Shown in pieces: positions 12,344-23,725 of a stretch of DNA of 64,000 nucleotides. A program made the translations under genes and the position numbers. The stretch is from the NCBI GenBank assembly GCA_038049695.1, contig CP142457.1, forward strand, positions 24,814,501 to 24,878,500. The letters are read 5' to 3'. The notes beneath the pieces were generated by a model. The model was given only the letters and a program-made list of their open reading frames with translations, searched no databases and was not told the DNA's origin. Source of the DNA: Cinnamomum chago. Its lineage: Eukaryota; Streptophyta; Magnoliopsida; Laurales; Lauraceae. The number at the start of each line of letters is the position of its first letter. Within the stretch, counting starts at the first letter, position 1.

Positions 12344-14104
12344 TGTGATAAGTCCACAAAATTGTAGTATTTATCATCATTTTATGTTACTTTGTGGACT
12401 TAATTAGGATAATTTGCACTCAATTTCATAATTCCATGCATTTGAGCATTAAAGTTGAATTTTAGTCAAAATCATCAATATTGCATGAATTTTATGAAAT
12501 CTTTGGTTTACATCATCTTAGTGTGACACCAATTAGCTTTTTGATTCTTGCATCAAAAATCATCTAGTGGTGCATTTATGTGCTTGATCTCATTTGGGTC
12601 CCACGCATGCCATTGATGAATTTAATTTATACATATTATGGCTGAATTATTATTTTTGTAGGGAATCTTCAGTTAATTGGGACCCGCCTTGAAAAGAAAT
12701 TAAGAGAAGAAATTTACACAGAATGTCCAAGCCATACCACTTCAAGATGTTTGCACTACCCATGTGGTCCCACACCATTTGCCAAAGCTTTGCTACAAAT
12801 TCAATTTCAGATTAAAGAGAGTGGGCCATAGCATGAGAAATTTCCAAGTAAGAGAAGAAGAAAGAACCACATGCCCAAGTTGGGATGTTTCAAGGTTGCA
12901 CATATCTAGTGGGACCCACATGTGTTTCATGATTGAAGAAAAATCCAAGTTTCAAATTTAAGATTTTTATTAAAGAGAATGTGGGCCCAAGTGAAGAGAA
13001 TTTAAGAGGAAGTCCTTGTTGGCTAGGGAATCTAACTAAGCAAGTCTTGTCCAAAAAGTTAACAACTCTCCAAAAGTTACTAAGAAACTCACCTTAACTT
13101 GGAAAGCAAGAAGAAGACTTACCAAAGAAGGAAGATTCTTTTGCTAAAAAAGAGGATCTAGAGAGAAAGAATAGGGAGCTCATGCCCTATTTAAAGAAGG
13201 CTTTGGATGTCCAAAAAAAAAAACCCCCTTCTCCAAAAAAATTGTCTCACGTGGAACACTCTCTCTCTCTCATATATTCCCTTCTTTCTTTCTTCTTTTC
13301 CATTTTTAGCTAGTTTCTTTTCTCTTTTATTCTTTTGGTAGCCTTGGGCCATGTCCAAGGATTTATTTTGAAGGAGAATCTTTGTGAATGAGAAGTTGTA
13401 ATTGCCATGAAGTATTCAATGAAAATCATATCTTTTGCAATGGAGGAGTAAATTCTTTTGGATCGGAGCACAAAGTGAAGTTAAGTAATTTTATTTTCTT
13501 TCTATGTCTTTATTTTAATTCTTTTGTCCTTATGATGCATTATTTAATAGAATAATAGATCTGCCTTCGTGCCACAGGCAAACCTCATCTTTATATTTTT
13601 AAATAAAGTTCTTTTTGATCAGTTAATCTTTTTTTGATAGGATATACTTAGGTTTTTATACCTTTGATATTTTATGCTTAATTTGTTAACTGACGCTCAA
13701 AGTAATTTATGTTTTTATGAGGTGATGGAGATCTTGGGTTCTTCTGCTTAAGAATTGATTTTTTTTTAAAAGAATATTTTCCGGATCAGAAACATTGAGT
13801 TGTTTCTGATCTGAGTTATTTGCAAGGCAAAAGCCAAAATTAAAGTTTGTGGTTTGAGAATTAAAATTAATTAATGGATTCTTTGTTGCTCTGATCTACC
13901 TTTATCATTATTGTTATCTGTTCATCTTGCATAGTAGCCTTATCTCTCATTTAAGTCTTGATTGGTCATTATAAATAAATAAAAAATTCAGAATTTTAAA
14001 TTTTAACTTAGTAGTGCTCCTTGTGGGATCGACCTGTAATTGTCACTATCTTAACAAGATAACTGTGCACTTGCAGTAATTTTAATGGATTGATTTAATT
14101 CACA
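12344..14104 (+). repeat. Athila 3' LTR
   Basis: Starts TGTGATAAGTCCAC right after the polypurine tract and ends near ...TTTAATTCACATCA, where Tat sequence resumes. Length of about 1.76 kb fits Athila LTRs. A TATA-like CTATTTAAAG lies at about 13187-13196, with a CT-rich leader at 13255-13275 downstream. The exact last base is uncertain by a few positions. Confidence 0.7.
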
Positions 14105-14640
14105 TCACTCGGCGGTGTCCCGAATGTCCGTGGGACTTGGACTCTCCACGCAGTCTCGGATTCGGTCCCACCGAACTCCCAGTTGCCGGAGACGAGTAGC
14201 CGATCATCCCCAGCGTATCTATTCGAGTCCTCCAAGGCCGTGATGAGGGGCGAACACTTTGCTTTAACACGAAGGTAATATGTGTTGCCCTCTCGGGTTT
14301 TGCAGAGGTCATATACATCCTCGATATCGTGGACACTGAGGTCAATTCCTAGGATCCTATTCAGTTCGGCGACGCCCATGATGATCTTGTAGCCGTTGGG
14401 CATCAGTTGGCACGGGCATAGGTTCCAAGCTCGGAGGCAGGACCCAAGGAGAGGATGAAGGGGGAATCTAACCCCACCTTCGATAATGGCAATCAGGGGA
14501 AATGGCATCCAGCCGTTGCTAAAAGTATAGCCGGATGACCTATCAGAAGCCTTCACCCGGACGTCCTCCGGGATCTTGAAGGTCCTCCTGAGCTCTGCCA
14601 GGGCCGATTGGGAATCTATCCAATGACTATAAGCCCCCAT
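14105..14640 (-). other. antisense ORF of the Tat element, proximal piece
   Basis: On the minus strand from 14640: MGAYSHWIDSQSALAEL, then SSGYTFSNGWMPFPL, GGVRFPLHPLLGSC, LNRILGIDLSVHDIEDVYDL. I know similar sequences from many plant genomes, annotated as uncharacterised or transposon-related proteins; they correspond to the antisense ORF of Tat-lineage elements, whose role is unknown. The Athila insertion separates it from the distal piece at 7190-7540. The promoter would have to lie between 14640 and the 3' LTR. Confidence 0.65.
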
Positions 14641-15273
14641 TTCTAATCTAAGAAAACCCTAGACAAACCCTAAAAACAGACAGGAATCGGACAAGGAGGG
14701 GGAAGGACAGAAGCCCTAAGAACGACAAAGCATAACGAGGACAGAGAAGTCGGAGAAGGAACACTCACAGACTTGAGCGAAATCACGGGGCGAATCGGTG
14801 GTCCCTCACTGGTTCTAGCAGAGGAAGCCCTGGCTGAAGAAGTTCTAGCAGAGGAAGCCCTGGCTGAAGAAGTTCTAGCAAAGAGAGTTCTGGCGAGCAG
14901 GAGTTCTAGCAAAATCCAGAGGCGAAAATGGCGAAGAGGAGTGCCAAAATGGATTTAAAGGACAGGGATGGGCGCCATCCCGGAATTCGAAGCAAAACGC
15001 GTGCGAGGTGTCGCCTCAGGTTGCAGTGCCCGCCGCCTCGAAGTGATAAGGAGGCCTTTCGAATGATGACGCGTGGCGCTGATGGTCCGTCTCCCCACAT
15101 TAATCATAGTTTCCGCATTTATCACCTTCCTTATTACCTCGGGCAGGCGAATTGATGGCGGCATACACAACCTAACTGTCAGAGCCCTTAATGAGAAGAC
15201 GACTTCGGCATGCCAACTCAGCTCTCGACCTCGGAGACTGAAAAGCCCTAGAGATCAAGAGCTGGGGGGCTAT
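14641..15273 (+). other. Tat 3' non-coding region up to the polypurine tract
   Basis: No gene seen. It holds the 30-bp repeat and, just before the 3' LTR, a purine-rich stretch (GAGATCAAGAGCTGGGGGGC, 15251-15270) that serves as the polypurine tract for plus-strand priming. Confidence 0.6.
14812..14880 (+). repeat. 30-bp tandem repeat in the Tat 3' region
   Basis: GTTCTAGCAGAGGAAGCCCT plus ten further bases repeats with a 30-base period, a little over two copies, then degenerates into TTCTGGCGAGCAG-type partial units up to about 14910. A second, smaller example of repeat expansion in this element. Confidence 0.85.
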
Positions 15274-15945
15274 TGTGTGGGGACCATCTCTACAACAAAA
15301 CCCTGTTCGGTTTCGGCAAAGCACGTCCATATCGGTCTCGGACACAGACCCTTGCTGATTCGGTCTCGGCCCCAGCTGCTGATATCGGGAAGTGATATTC
15401 AATTCGGCCGCGCCACCTCATCCAGTCTCGGCCACACGGATTATAACTGCATCCATTGGCTACAGCTCCCATACGGACGGGGCCCAAGAAAGGGGTCCGA
15501 TGGGACCTCAGCCGTCAACAGATCAGAGCAGGATCAGGCCCAATGTGACTGGCATTAAATGCAGTATGGGCTGATCGGACCCCCATTAAATGCAATGAGG
15601 GCTGTGATAGACCCTCATTAATGACTATGGGGGCTGATGAGACCCTAGTCACATCACAAGGCCCACTGGCACAATCATCAGAACTATTCCCTCTATAAGG
15701 CACAAGACAGACCAGGAGGAAGGTATGCATTCTCTTACATGCAACGACACTCCTCTTTCTTCCTCTCCTCTTCTCCAATCACTGCTAACTTAAGCATCGG
15801 AGAGCCCTGTGCTGCCCCAGTCAGGGTCCTTTGACCGCTCTCTTTTTCCTTCTCAGTTTCACCAGACACGCAGCTCCTCTTTCGGTTCTTTGAGTAAGTC
15901 CCTGGAGGCATCCCAATCTTGTGAGTATATTTTTCTGCACTTACA
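15274..15945 (+). repeat. Tat element 3' LTR
   Basis: 672 bases, starting TGTGTGGGGACC and ending CACTTACA, with a TATA-like CTATAAGG at about 15693-15700. It is flanked on the left by the polypurine tract and on the right by AGTAG, the expected copy of the target duplication; the left copy lies outside the window. Confidence 0.9.
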
Positions 15946-16620
15946 AGTAGTATTGATGATTTCAATTCAACTGTGAATATAAACCCAATCAGAGAAATAT
16001 TCATTGCATCTGCAATTGACAGTGAAATACTTTGTTAGGATTTTTAGTTGGCAATCCATGTGTTTGAGACAAAACTCGAGTCCAAACTGAGTTGGGATTT
16101 TTACATTTTTAGATATGGACTGTGATGGGGCTTCACATTGAAGATTGAAGGAAGGAAAAAAAAAAAAAAAAGACAGTAAAAAATTCAAGTGTGCAGGTGT
16201 TCCCCTGAACCAAAACCCTAGTTTGCTTGAGCGAGCATAACCTTCGCTCAAGCGAGTCCTGCAATGTTGTCACGCTTCAAGATGGAATGGCTCTTCGGTC
16301 GAGCGAGCAGATCCTTCGCTCCAGCGAGCATCACGAAATAATCCTGCGCGAATTGGACTTCTATTGGTTGTTCTAGATCAATGAGCATGTAAATGGGAAC
16401 AATGTAGACCATCATTTAGACTTCTTAGATTTGTTTACACAATTGAAGAGTTGATAATGCTATACTCAGTGATGAGTGTTAAATATTGCATATTTCACCC
16501 CTCATTAGTTCAAGTTTTATCAGCATTTCATGCGCATATCATTTGATTTACATGAAGATTTATCCTTCTATCGAATTATTGGATTATCATCGCTTATAAC
16601 TTCTTTTTTACTCTTAAAAT
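15946..16620. other. gene-free stretch, possible old LTR from about 16468
   Basis: No coding signal. There is a poly-A run at 16156-16172 and a short motif repeated three to four times (GAGCGAGCA / CTTCGCTC, 16228-16330). From about 16468 the sequence TGATGAGTGTTAAATATTGC resembles the start of a gypsy LTR, later split by the MITE at 16621. Confidence 0.35.
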
Positions 16621-17573
16621 TAGGGCTGCACATGGGCGGTTCGGATCTGTTTAACACTAAAACCAACAACCAAACTGAACCTGTCGGTTTTTTAATTAAT
16701 CGATCTGATCCGACCGATGTTTGGTTCGGTCGGTTTAACCATTGTTTTTCATTTTATTTTTTTGAAAATCAGACATTGAAAATTTTAAAATGATGATACC
16801 TCGTCATTTGCATTTATTCCAATGTTTAGTGCAAACATAAAAATCCAACATTCCAGACTGGACTAAACGCATATAAAAAATAATTCTACTCCAAAAAGAG
16901 AGTTTGAACTAAACGCAAGCGCAAAAAAAAAAAACTTGTAGTGAAACATTCATTCCACATGATACTATTTGGAATTACAATAGAATAATAGTTCATGTAA
17001 AAAAAAAGTGATACACAAACGAAATCTGTATCAGAACCCACTGTATATTTCAAAAATGAAGGTTTCTTAACACATTGGTTAGGTGAGACCAAAACCAACC
17101 ATCAAAAGGCTATGCTCTACTGGTTTTTCTAACATTTTCAAGAGTGCAACCTTCTGATAAAAACTTCATTGAAACGAGGTAAGAATTATGATGGAAGGAA
17201 AACACCATGTACAGTAACCCCTCCATCTGCAATGAAGTATCAAAAAGCATTTGAGCGATTAAAAGAAATGCACTGAGGCAGTGTTGAAGGTTGAGTTCAT
17301 GTAAGAATGGAGTTGTGGAATGTAACGTTGAAAGTTGATAAAAACGAAACCCTAAGACTAAAATAGTAAAAAAGCAACAATTAAGTTATTACATACGGTC
17401 GGTTCGGTTTAAGCGGTTAACCATGGGCTCAAACCAATAACCAACCGATGTAAGCGATTTTTATGATTTTCAAACCGTTAACCAAACCGGTCTACTAAAA
17501 ACCAATCCGAACCGTCCGGTTCGGTCGGTTCGGTTCGGTTTTGTGGTGATACCGGATTTTTTGTGCAGCCCTA
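16621..17573. mobile_element. hAT-like non-autonomous element (MITE), 953 bp
   Basis: Terminal inverted repeats TAGGGCTGCACA at both ends, and an exact 8-bp target duplication CTTAAAAT at 16613-16620 and 17574-17581. An 8-bp duplication with TAGGG-type ends is the hAT signature. The sub-terminal regions carry many GGTTCGG / CCGAACC motifs, on both sides and inverted, as expected for transposase binding sites. No transposase ORF. Confidence 0.9.
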
Positions 17574-17581
17574 CTTAAAAT

Positions 17582-18990
17582 GACGTCGTTTCTTTGCATC
17601 ATTGCATTGGATGCAGAATTCTGACTGAAATCGACTACTCATTTGCATTCATACGAGTTCGGATGAAGGAGATACGAAGCGGCAAAGTTTTCATGCATAA
17701 AGCCTATTTTTTTTATAGCGCATTTTTATGTAATTTCTCTCATGTAGGAGGAACGCGCGACTACCCCAACCCTTCGGCTAGCGTCCCAAGGCATCAAGAA
17801 GATATTCCAATAAAAGAAGTTCCATGAAGAAATTTTGGTGAAGAAATCCTAAGTTGAAAAATTCCAAAATAAAAGGAGAAGACTTTAAAAATAAAAGAAG
17901 TCAATCTCTATCATAAAGGAGTGGTTGGTGTATTGGTTAAAGTTTGGGTGGGTATGAAATAGGTTATGAGTTCAAACTCATCAACCGCATGTCTTTTGAA
18001 CCAAGCCCAAGCCCGACCTGAATCCAAAACCAACCCCAGCTCTCCTCCAAATTACAACTGAACTGATACCAAGCTAAGTCACCACTATGAGGTGTTTCAA
18101 CCAATGAGGAAGCATAGATTGAAGAGCCAATGAGAGAGTGACTCCTAAGGAATCCTTGTGAAAGGAAATGAGTCAATCAAAAGCCTCCAAATTGAATGAC
18201 CAATTAGAGGATGACACCTAATCCCTATGAGGTGTTCCAGCCAATCAAAAGTCCCCATTGTTTCTATAAATGGTAATGTATTTGTAGAGAGGGGGATATT
18301 TTTTGTAATTTTATTTTACTTTCTATACACTTTTAGATGGTAATTAGGAGCTTAATTGTAACTAATCTAGAGAGAGTATGTAATTGAAGATCATTAATGA
18401 AGAATTTGAGCTATTTCTTGATGTTTAGTGGCTAAAGCTCTTGGATTAGGCTCTCATTTTGAAGCTAAAAATGTAACATTTGTAACTAATCTAGAGAGTG
18501 TATAATTGAAGATTATTAATGAAGAATTTGAGCTCTTTCTTGATATTTAGTGGCTAAAGCTCTTAGATTAAGCTCTCATTTTGAAGCTAAATAATGTAAT
18601 TTAAATAGAGCTATATTTCACAATAGATGTGCATATCACATCTTAAATCTTTTTATATAAAAAGGACTTATTAAGCTTACCTTAGAAGCTATTAAATACA
18701 TTGTATGTTACATTTTTTCATCTCCCAAAAGTAAACAATGGTGGACGGAGATATATGAAAGTCTGAATAAAAGAAAAAAGAAAAAGAAAAAATACAACCA
18801 AATGTAAAGCATAGGTGGAATGTTACTTATATAATGTTAAAAGAAGCATGCGGTTATAAAAATGCACTCAATCAAAGCACATCAAAATATTTTTATAAAT
18901 GAAGAGAATTAACAACTTTTTGAAATAATAAAAGATTTTTTAGAAGTTTTTTTATGATGCATCCTTATTTTTTTTAGGGTATATTATCTC
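17582..18990. other. gene-free stretch with LTR-like sequence and tandem duplication
   Basis: Continues the sequence split by the MITE. Holds an imperfect repeat of CCTATGAGGTGTT...CCAATGA blocks (18080-18250), a TATA-like TTCTATAAATGG (about 18260-18271) and a 124-bp duplication. This may be one long degraded LTR (about 16468-18640), but I cannot find a partner copy. Confidence 0.35.
18358..18600 (+). repeat. 124-bp tandem duplication, diverged
   Basis: GTAACTAATCTAGAGAG begins at 18358 and again at 18482. The two copies agree along their length except for about eight to ten substitutions and small gaps, so the duplication is old. Confidence 0.85.
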
Positions 18991-20320
18991 ACATCTAACT
19001 CAAGCTTTGGCCCATTTTTATGAAATTAGTCTTACTTTTAAAAGATATAGAGATGTACCGGTTTTCCAGATGATGTGTGAAAAAATGGAGGCAAAGTTTT
19101 CACATTATTGGAAAATTGCTCCTTTAACATTTTGTTTAGTTGTTGCATTAGACCCTACTTTGAAATTAGTAGGTCTAGAGACTTTACTTGATGCAATAAA
19201 TAACAAAATAAATCAAACTAATGTAAATGATACTTTTACAATTAAAACTTATTTAGTACAACTTTATTTGGAATACACTACCTAAACGGGTTGATCAACA
19301 ACACCCTCTTCCCTTATGGGCCCTCCCCAAACACATAAAGGGAAAAAGAATGCTATTTGGGGTCTTATGAGGAGCACTCTACAAAGTGGCTCCTTTTCTT
19401 CTAGGGGATCTAGTCACGTCCTTAATGAATTAATGATGTACTTATAGATGGGTCTGATTGGGGTCCTAGACGATGACACTGATTTTGACCTTTTAGCTTG
19501 GTGGAAAGTGTAGGCACGTGTAATAGACCGGGCCCAGAGAACCAACCTATGAGAAAGAATGGAAAGGTTGGGGCCCATGAAAACGGCCTGTTAACATATT
19601 GGAAAAAAGAACTCGCCTCTCCCTTATATTGAAGTGGGCTAGGACATGTGAAAGTGACCACACCCGTGTGAGGATCCAATAGAGAGACCCCCCCTCTAGT
19701 CCGTGGAGGTAGGCTTTCGAACCTTAGGGGCCGAAGTGGGGCTCACACACGGAGGTTTATAAAAGGATGCTGATCCCGAGAAAGGGAGGGCATGGGAATG
19801 TCTCTTCAAGGATAATAGAGGCTGAGACTCCCTCAGGTTCTCCCTTGAACTATTCTCTGAGGAGCGCTCGAGCGACCCTTTGCCTTAATACTAGGAGAAT
19901 ACTGAGTAAACTCTTCGGAGTCTACTTCGACATCCACTCTTTGATATTGAGGGTTCTTGAGGACATCTACGATCTCTTTGTAAGGGGAGTACCGGCAGTC
20001 ATTAGCTTGACAGACCAAAAGCTCAGTGTTACCCTAGAGTCTTTGGTTGTACAATCTAATAATAGAGACACATTAGCACACACATTTCGTTCTGTTTCTG
20101 CACTAGTTTTTTATTTATTTATAGAAAGTATGTGAAAGTAAATTTCATATGCTTTTCGCCATGGCTCGTGATTTACTATCAGTTTCAGCGTCTACAACTA
20201 CATAGGAGCATGCTTTTAGTGCAGGTGGGCCCCTTTTTTACCCCAGGTGGACGATGCTAGCGGAAGAAAAAGTGGAGACTTGCATGTGCCTACGAGACTG
20301 GTTCCAAGCAGAGAATAGAA
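18990..20320 (+). pseudogene. hAT-superfamily transposase relic, interrupted
   Basis: Two hAT segments in the same direction. The first, 18990-19285, reads MAHFYEISLTFKRYRDVPVF, EAKFSHYWKIAPLTFCLVVALDP and LVGLETLL, matching the RNase H-like part before the dimerisation domain. The second, 20135-20320, reads MARDLLSVSAS, EHAFSAGG and EEKVETCMCLRDWF, matching the C-terminal dimerisation domain (usual form MARDxLxIPxS...SExAFSxGGR). An in-frame stop (TAG) lies before EHAF. About 850 bases of unrelated DNA separate them. Domesticated hAT genes exist, but the stops and missing N-terminus make this a dead copy. Confidence 0.78.
19290..20060 (+). repeat. possible solo LTR inside the hAT relic
   Basis: Between the two transposase pieces lies GC-richer DNA with a TATA-like TTTATAAAAGG at about 19757-19767 and leader-like sequence after it, which resembles an LTR of the gypsy kind. 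I could not define the ends or a target duplication, so this is a guess from composition and position. Confidence 0.3.
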
Positions 20321-21562
20321 CATAACACTTAATGGAGGTGGATGAAATAGAAGACAACCTTTCGGCGTTAAAGGTATCATAGTGTTCAAAATTTATCGTC
20401 TTATACTCTGTGAAATTTGTCAACTTATACTCTTTGTGAAATTTATCATAGTTTTTCTAATTTGAATTTCAAATCAAATAACAGATGAGTCCAACCAAAC
20501 AATCAACCACACAAAAGATACAAGATTTTTTACGTGAAAAAACCAAATGGTAAAAACCACGAGACCTATACCTAGTCCAAAGAAAACTAAGCACTACTAA
20601 TAAGAACAATTACAAGATGTACTCACATACCAATTCTCAGTTGAACTCAACCTAATGGATTGTAGTTCTTCTTGCCGACGACTTGTTGTTCACTGTTCGC
20701 CTGTGCTTGAACAACACCCCACCTTGAAGCCTCTCAAGGTGCTTCAATCAACAACGAAAAAATTTCAGAAACTTTTATTGAAACAACAGCACAACAAACT
20801 CTCAATAAATCTCTCAAAGGATGCACTAAACTTTGGATGGAAAGAGAGATAAGATTCTAGTGTAGGATGAGAGTTGTTTAAATAGGCTTTGGTTCATTCT
20901 TAAGGTTTCCCAAGTTGATTAGAACCCAAACATGTAGGGGAGTGAAAATAGGAAGAGGTTTCCAAACTGGCTGGGCAACTTTCGCGAAGTTCACTGGACC
21001 CAAACTTGGGTTGAATTTGTCTCGAAACCCTGAGACTGCAATAGAGCTCGCTTGACCTAACATGGGTCCTGTCTCAAGCTCGACTGCTTGACTATAAAGC
21101 TTGAAATTCTGCGTTTTTCTTCCTCCATTCTTCACGCTGATCAATCACTACAGTCAAAAGCTAAAAACAGAAAATTACAACTCTATTTGGACTCTAGTTT
21201 TGTTCGAAACCACCGAATTGCCAATAAAAGATACTAACAGTAACATTTTTTCCCTAAAGCTTTTTTTTTTTTTTCATTTCTCATAAAGTTGTAATTCTTA
21301 CTTAATTATTATTTTTAGAATGTATCAGAGTGTTCAAAGTTGTAATTCTTATATTGGATCAGCCCGTGGGCGGCATAGCCTAAATCAGCTGGGGCACATC
21401 CCAGCGCGACACGGAAAATTCCATGCCTTGGGCAGTGTTGGACTGAGTCCCGGCTGACCTGGGCACGGCAGTGTTGGACTGAGTCCCGACTGACCTGGGC
21501 ACGGCACGACACGACACAGCCCGTGAATTTTCATAGGCCGGCACGACACGACCCGGCACAGC
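20321..21562. other. gene-free stretch with old repeat sequence
   Basis: No coding signal. A 36-bp unit (CAGTGTTGGACTGAGTCCCG and on) occurs twice at about 21431-21500. GCACGACACGAC motifs near 21500-21560 lead to a CACCTCTAA end at about 21598-21606, whose complement TTAGAGGTG is a typical hAT terminus. 20480-21290 looks like antisense LTR sequence but without definable ends. Confidence 0.35.
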
Positions 21563-21832
21563 TGGGCCAACCCGTAGCTGGAGGCACGACCCAATTTTCA
21601 CCTCTAAATTCACACTACTCTTGCAACCCCTTGTGGAAAAAAGAACCAATACACTTCTTACCCGGTGATTGCATCTTGTGCAGGCCATCAGCCATCCTGG
21701 GCCAACCCGTAGCTGGAGGCACGACCCAATTTTCACCTCTAAATTCACACTACTCTTGCAACCCCTTGTGGAAAAAAGAACCAATACACTTCTTACCCGG
21801 TGATTGCATCTTGTGCAGGCCATCAGCCATCC
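21563..21832. repeat. perfect 135-bp tandem duplication
   Basis: The segment from TGGGCCAACCCGTAGCTGG to CATCAGCCATCC occurs at 21563-21697 and again at 21698-21832, and I find no difference between the copies. It contains an hAT-like terminus (CACCTCTAA). The identity means either a very recent duplication or an assembly artefact. Confidence 0.92.
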
Positions 21833-23725
21833 TTTTTAATTCTTGTTCAATCTGTTGGTTGAATTAGTAAACTCCAAGATATTGAAGCTAATTACTTTAA
21901 ATCCTCATAGAAAAAGTCCCAGTCTCTATATTTCTGCACTTTCGTGGGGCCACTAATTCATGATTCGAACTATTCAATATTCTTATTTTAATTGTAACTA
22001 TTAGGATGTTTAGTTTCATACATTAAAGTCTTCATGAATTTTGGGAAACTTGTAAAATTTTTAAAAAATTAAATAAACTTGAAATTGTTAGATATACTCT
22101 ACTCATGTGAAAATAGCAATTTGGAAAAATATCCTAACGTGGTTCGCCTATGTAACATTTTTCACCTCTGTAATGTTTTGAGTTGATTGAAGTAATTGTG
22201 AATAGGATAAATGATTCAAATGACAGTGGGTTTTTAACATAACATTTGTAACATGATAGTACATGCTAGCAATCATGGTAGGACTCATCTAAAATTAGAA
22301 AATTATTGGACTAAATGTTAAAAATCATGAGATCCTAGCAGTAAGGTCGTAATACATCTAATGGTGATTTATCATAAGGGCCTTATCTAGTCTCAGACAT
22401 CAATGAAGAACCCATTTTTGAGAAATCAATACATGACCTATTTGATGTTGGTAGTCATACCAAACTAATTATATTGATCACTAGGGGAGCCATTAAACAA
22501 TGAGACAAGTTTAATGATGATAAATTAATAATTATAGGGAGAGAGGGAGATGGAGAGAGCGGGGTACGCAAGGCGGCCGGCCGGCAGAGAGAGGGATGGA
22601 GAGGGAGAGGGAGAGCGGGAGATGGTGGCAGCGGGGAGAGGGAGAGGGAGAGGGGGTGGCGGGCTGCGACAGAGGATTTGGGTGGGGGGGTGGGGTTTGG
22701 AATTGAGAAAATGAGAGTGGAGGGGTTTGGGTAGTGTAGAGAGAAATTTTGAATTTTTTTTTTCACTTATTTGAGGTCTGTAGAGAGGAGGGTTGTGCTT
22801 ACATAGGGCTGTGGCATTAGCAACTCTCATAAAGTTAGATATGATTTGGCACCAAACTTTAGGGGGCGTTTTTATTGACCCATAACAAATCCCACCCGTC
22901 TCCATCTCAACCATTGTGGCAATAATCCTGCAGTGAATATCACTCCAATTGAAGTAAAATTATGGCCTTGTTTGAATCGTCTTATTTTTTTGACGTCTTA
23001 ATTTGTCTGAAAAAAATCTGTGAGTTTAAGATCTTATTAGAGCTACGAGTTTAAGATCTGGTTAGCTGTTCTGTAATAAGATCGTTTGACAACATCCGAA
23101 CGCTATAAGATCTGAATTGAATTGAATAAGACTGTTTGGTAATGCATCTTATCCATGTCTTAAGTTAAAAGTAATTTTTGTCAGTTTTAAAAAAATGGTT
23201 TTAAGCCTGAAAAATATCTGTGACACTCCAAATATGTTTCTTTTTAAACTCGGACAATGCCCAGTACACTCTATACTCGTTTTTTTGAACTTAAAAAAAA
23301 CATATATATTTTAACTATCACAATGCATGTTCCATGTCATAATCACCAACATTATTACATAAGCTTTAATAATAGTTTGCTTATAAAAGGACTAAAGAAA
23401 CATCACTATAACGACCACCAAAATGATAAAAAAACAAGCAAAGCCCAAACTTAAGACGATCCAAAGATTACCTATGTGTCATAAGTAATTTAAGTTGAAA
23501 TAATCCAGCAGTACATATCACTCTAGTTGGAGTGAATTTGGCGCAGGTCTTAAATATGGATAGTTGTATAACGTTGTCGGTCTTCTTTCATAAGTTCATT
23601 CTAGTACCAACCAGATGGTAATATGATCAATCATCTTTATGCCTGAAAAGAGGATTAAGCGAGGATAAAACTAAAACATGCCTCTTTATCAACTGATTTT
23701 GCATAATGACAAGAGCAATGCTAGG
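21833..23725. other. gene-free stretch, GA-rich low complexity and MITE-like ends
   Basis: 22540-22660 is a GAGAGGGAGA-type purine-rich tract; ORFs through it encode only Pro/Ser/Leu-rich low-complexity protein and are not credible genes. GGGGGCGTTTTTATTGACCC (22862-22881) and GGCCTTGTTTGAATCGTC (22964-22981) look like MITE ends, but I could not pair them. Confidence 0.4.

Larger units (their letters stand above)
7541..14104 (+). mobile_element. Athila-lineage Ty3/gypsy element, 5'-truncated, nested in the Tat element
   Basis: The insert begins inside the Athila protease region (GVVEDVLIKVGEF and PVDFVVLDT) and contains RT, RNase H, integrase, a 3' untranslated region with A-rich runs and one terminal LTR. 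The [10 protein letters not shown] block with its following insert before [12 protein letters not shown] is diagnostic for Athila. The 5' LTR and gag are absent, so this is a partial copy and LTR dating is not possible. It interrupts the antisense ORF of the surrounding Tat element, so it arrived later. No env-like ORF was recognised between integrase and LTR. Confidence 0.88.
1..15945 (+). mobile_element. Tat-lineage Ty3/gypsy LTR retrotransposon, host of a nested Athila
   Basis: A large gypsy element. The left LTR runs off the window and ends at 387; the right LTR is complete at 15274-15945. Between them, in gypsy order, lie gag, protease, reverse transcriptase, RNase H, a second RNase H and integrase (to 6290). 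After these come a tandem-repeat tract, an antisense ORF and a polypurine tract. The second RNase H and the long 3' region with an antisense ORF mark the Tat (Ogre/Retand relatives) lineage. An Athila fragment is inserted at about 7541-14104, making the apparent length much greater than the original. The shared parts of the two LTRs differ at about ten sites in some 390 bases (2-3%), suggesting roughly one to a few million years depending on the clock. It is a fossil with about three apparent breaks in its coding part. Confidence 0.9.

Noticed and set aside
14773-14958. Ala/Glu/Val-repeat ORF on the plus strand
   Set aside because: Produced by the 30-bp tandem repeat in the Tat 3' region; no coding evidence.
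22455-22914. Pro/Ser/Leu-rich ORFs on the minus strand
   Set aside because: They translate a GA-rich low-complexity tract and overlap each other in different frames; no splice or start context.
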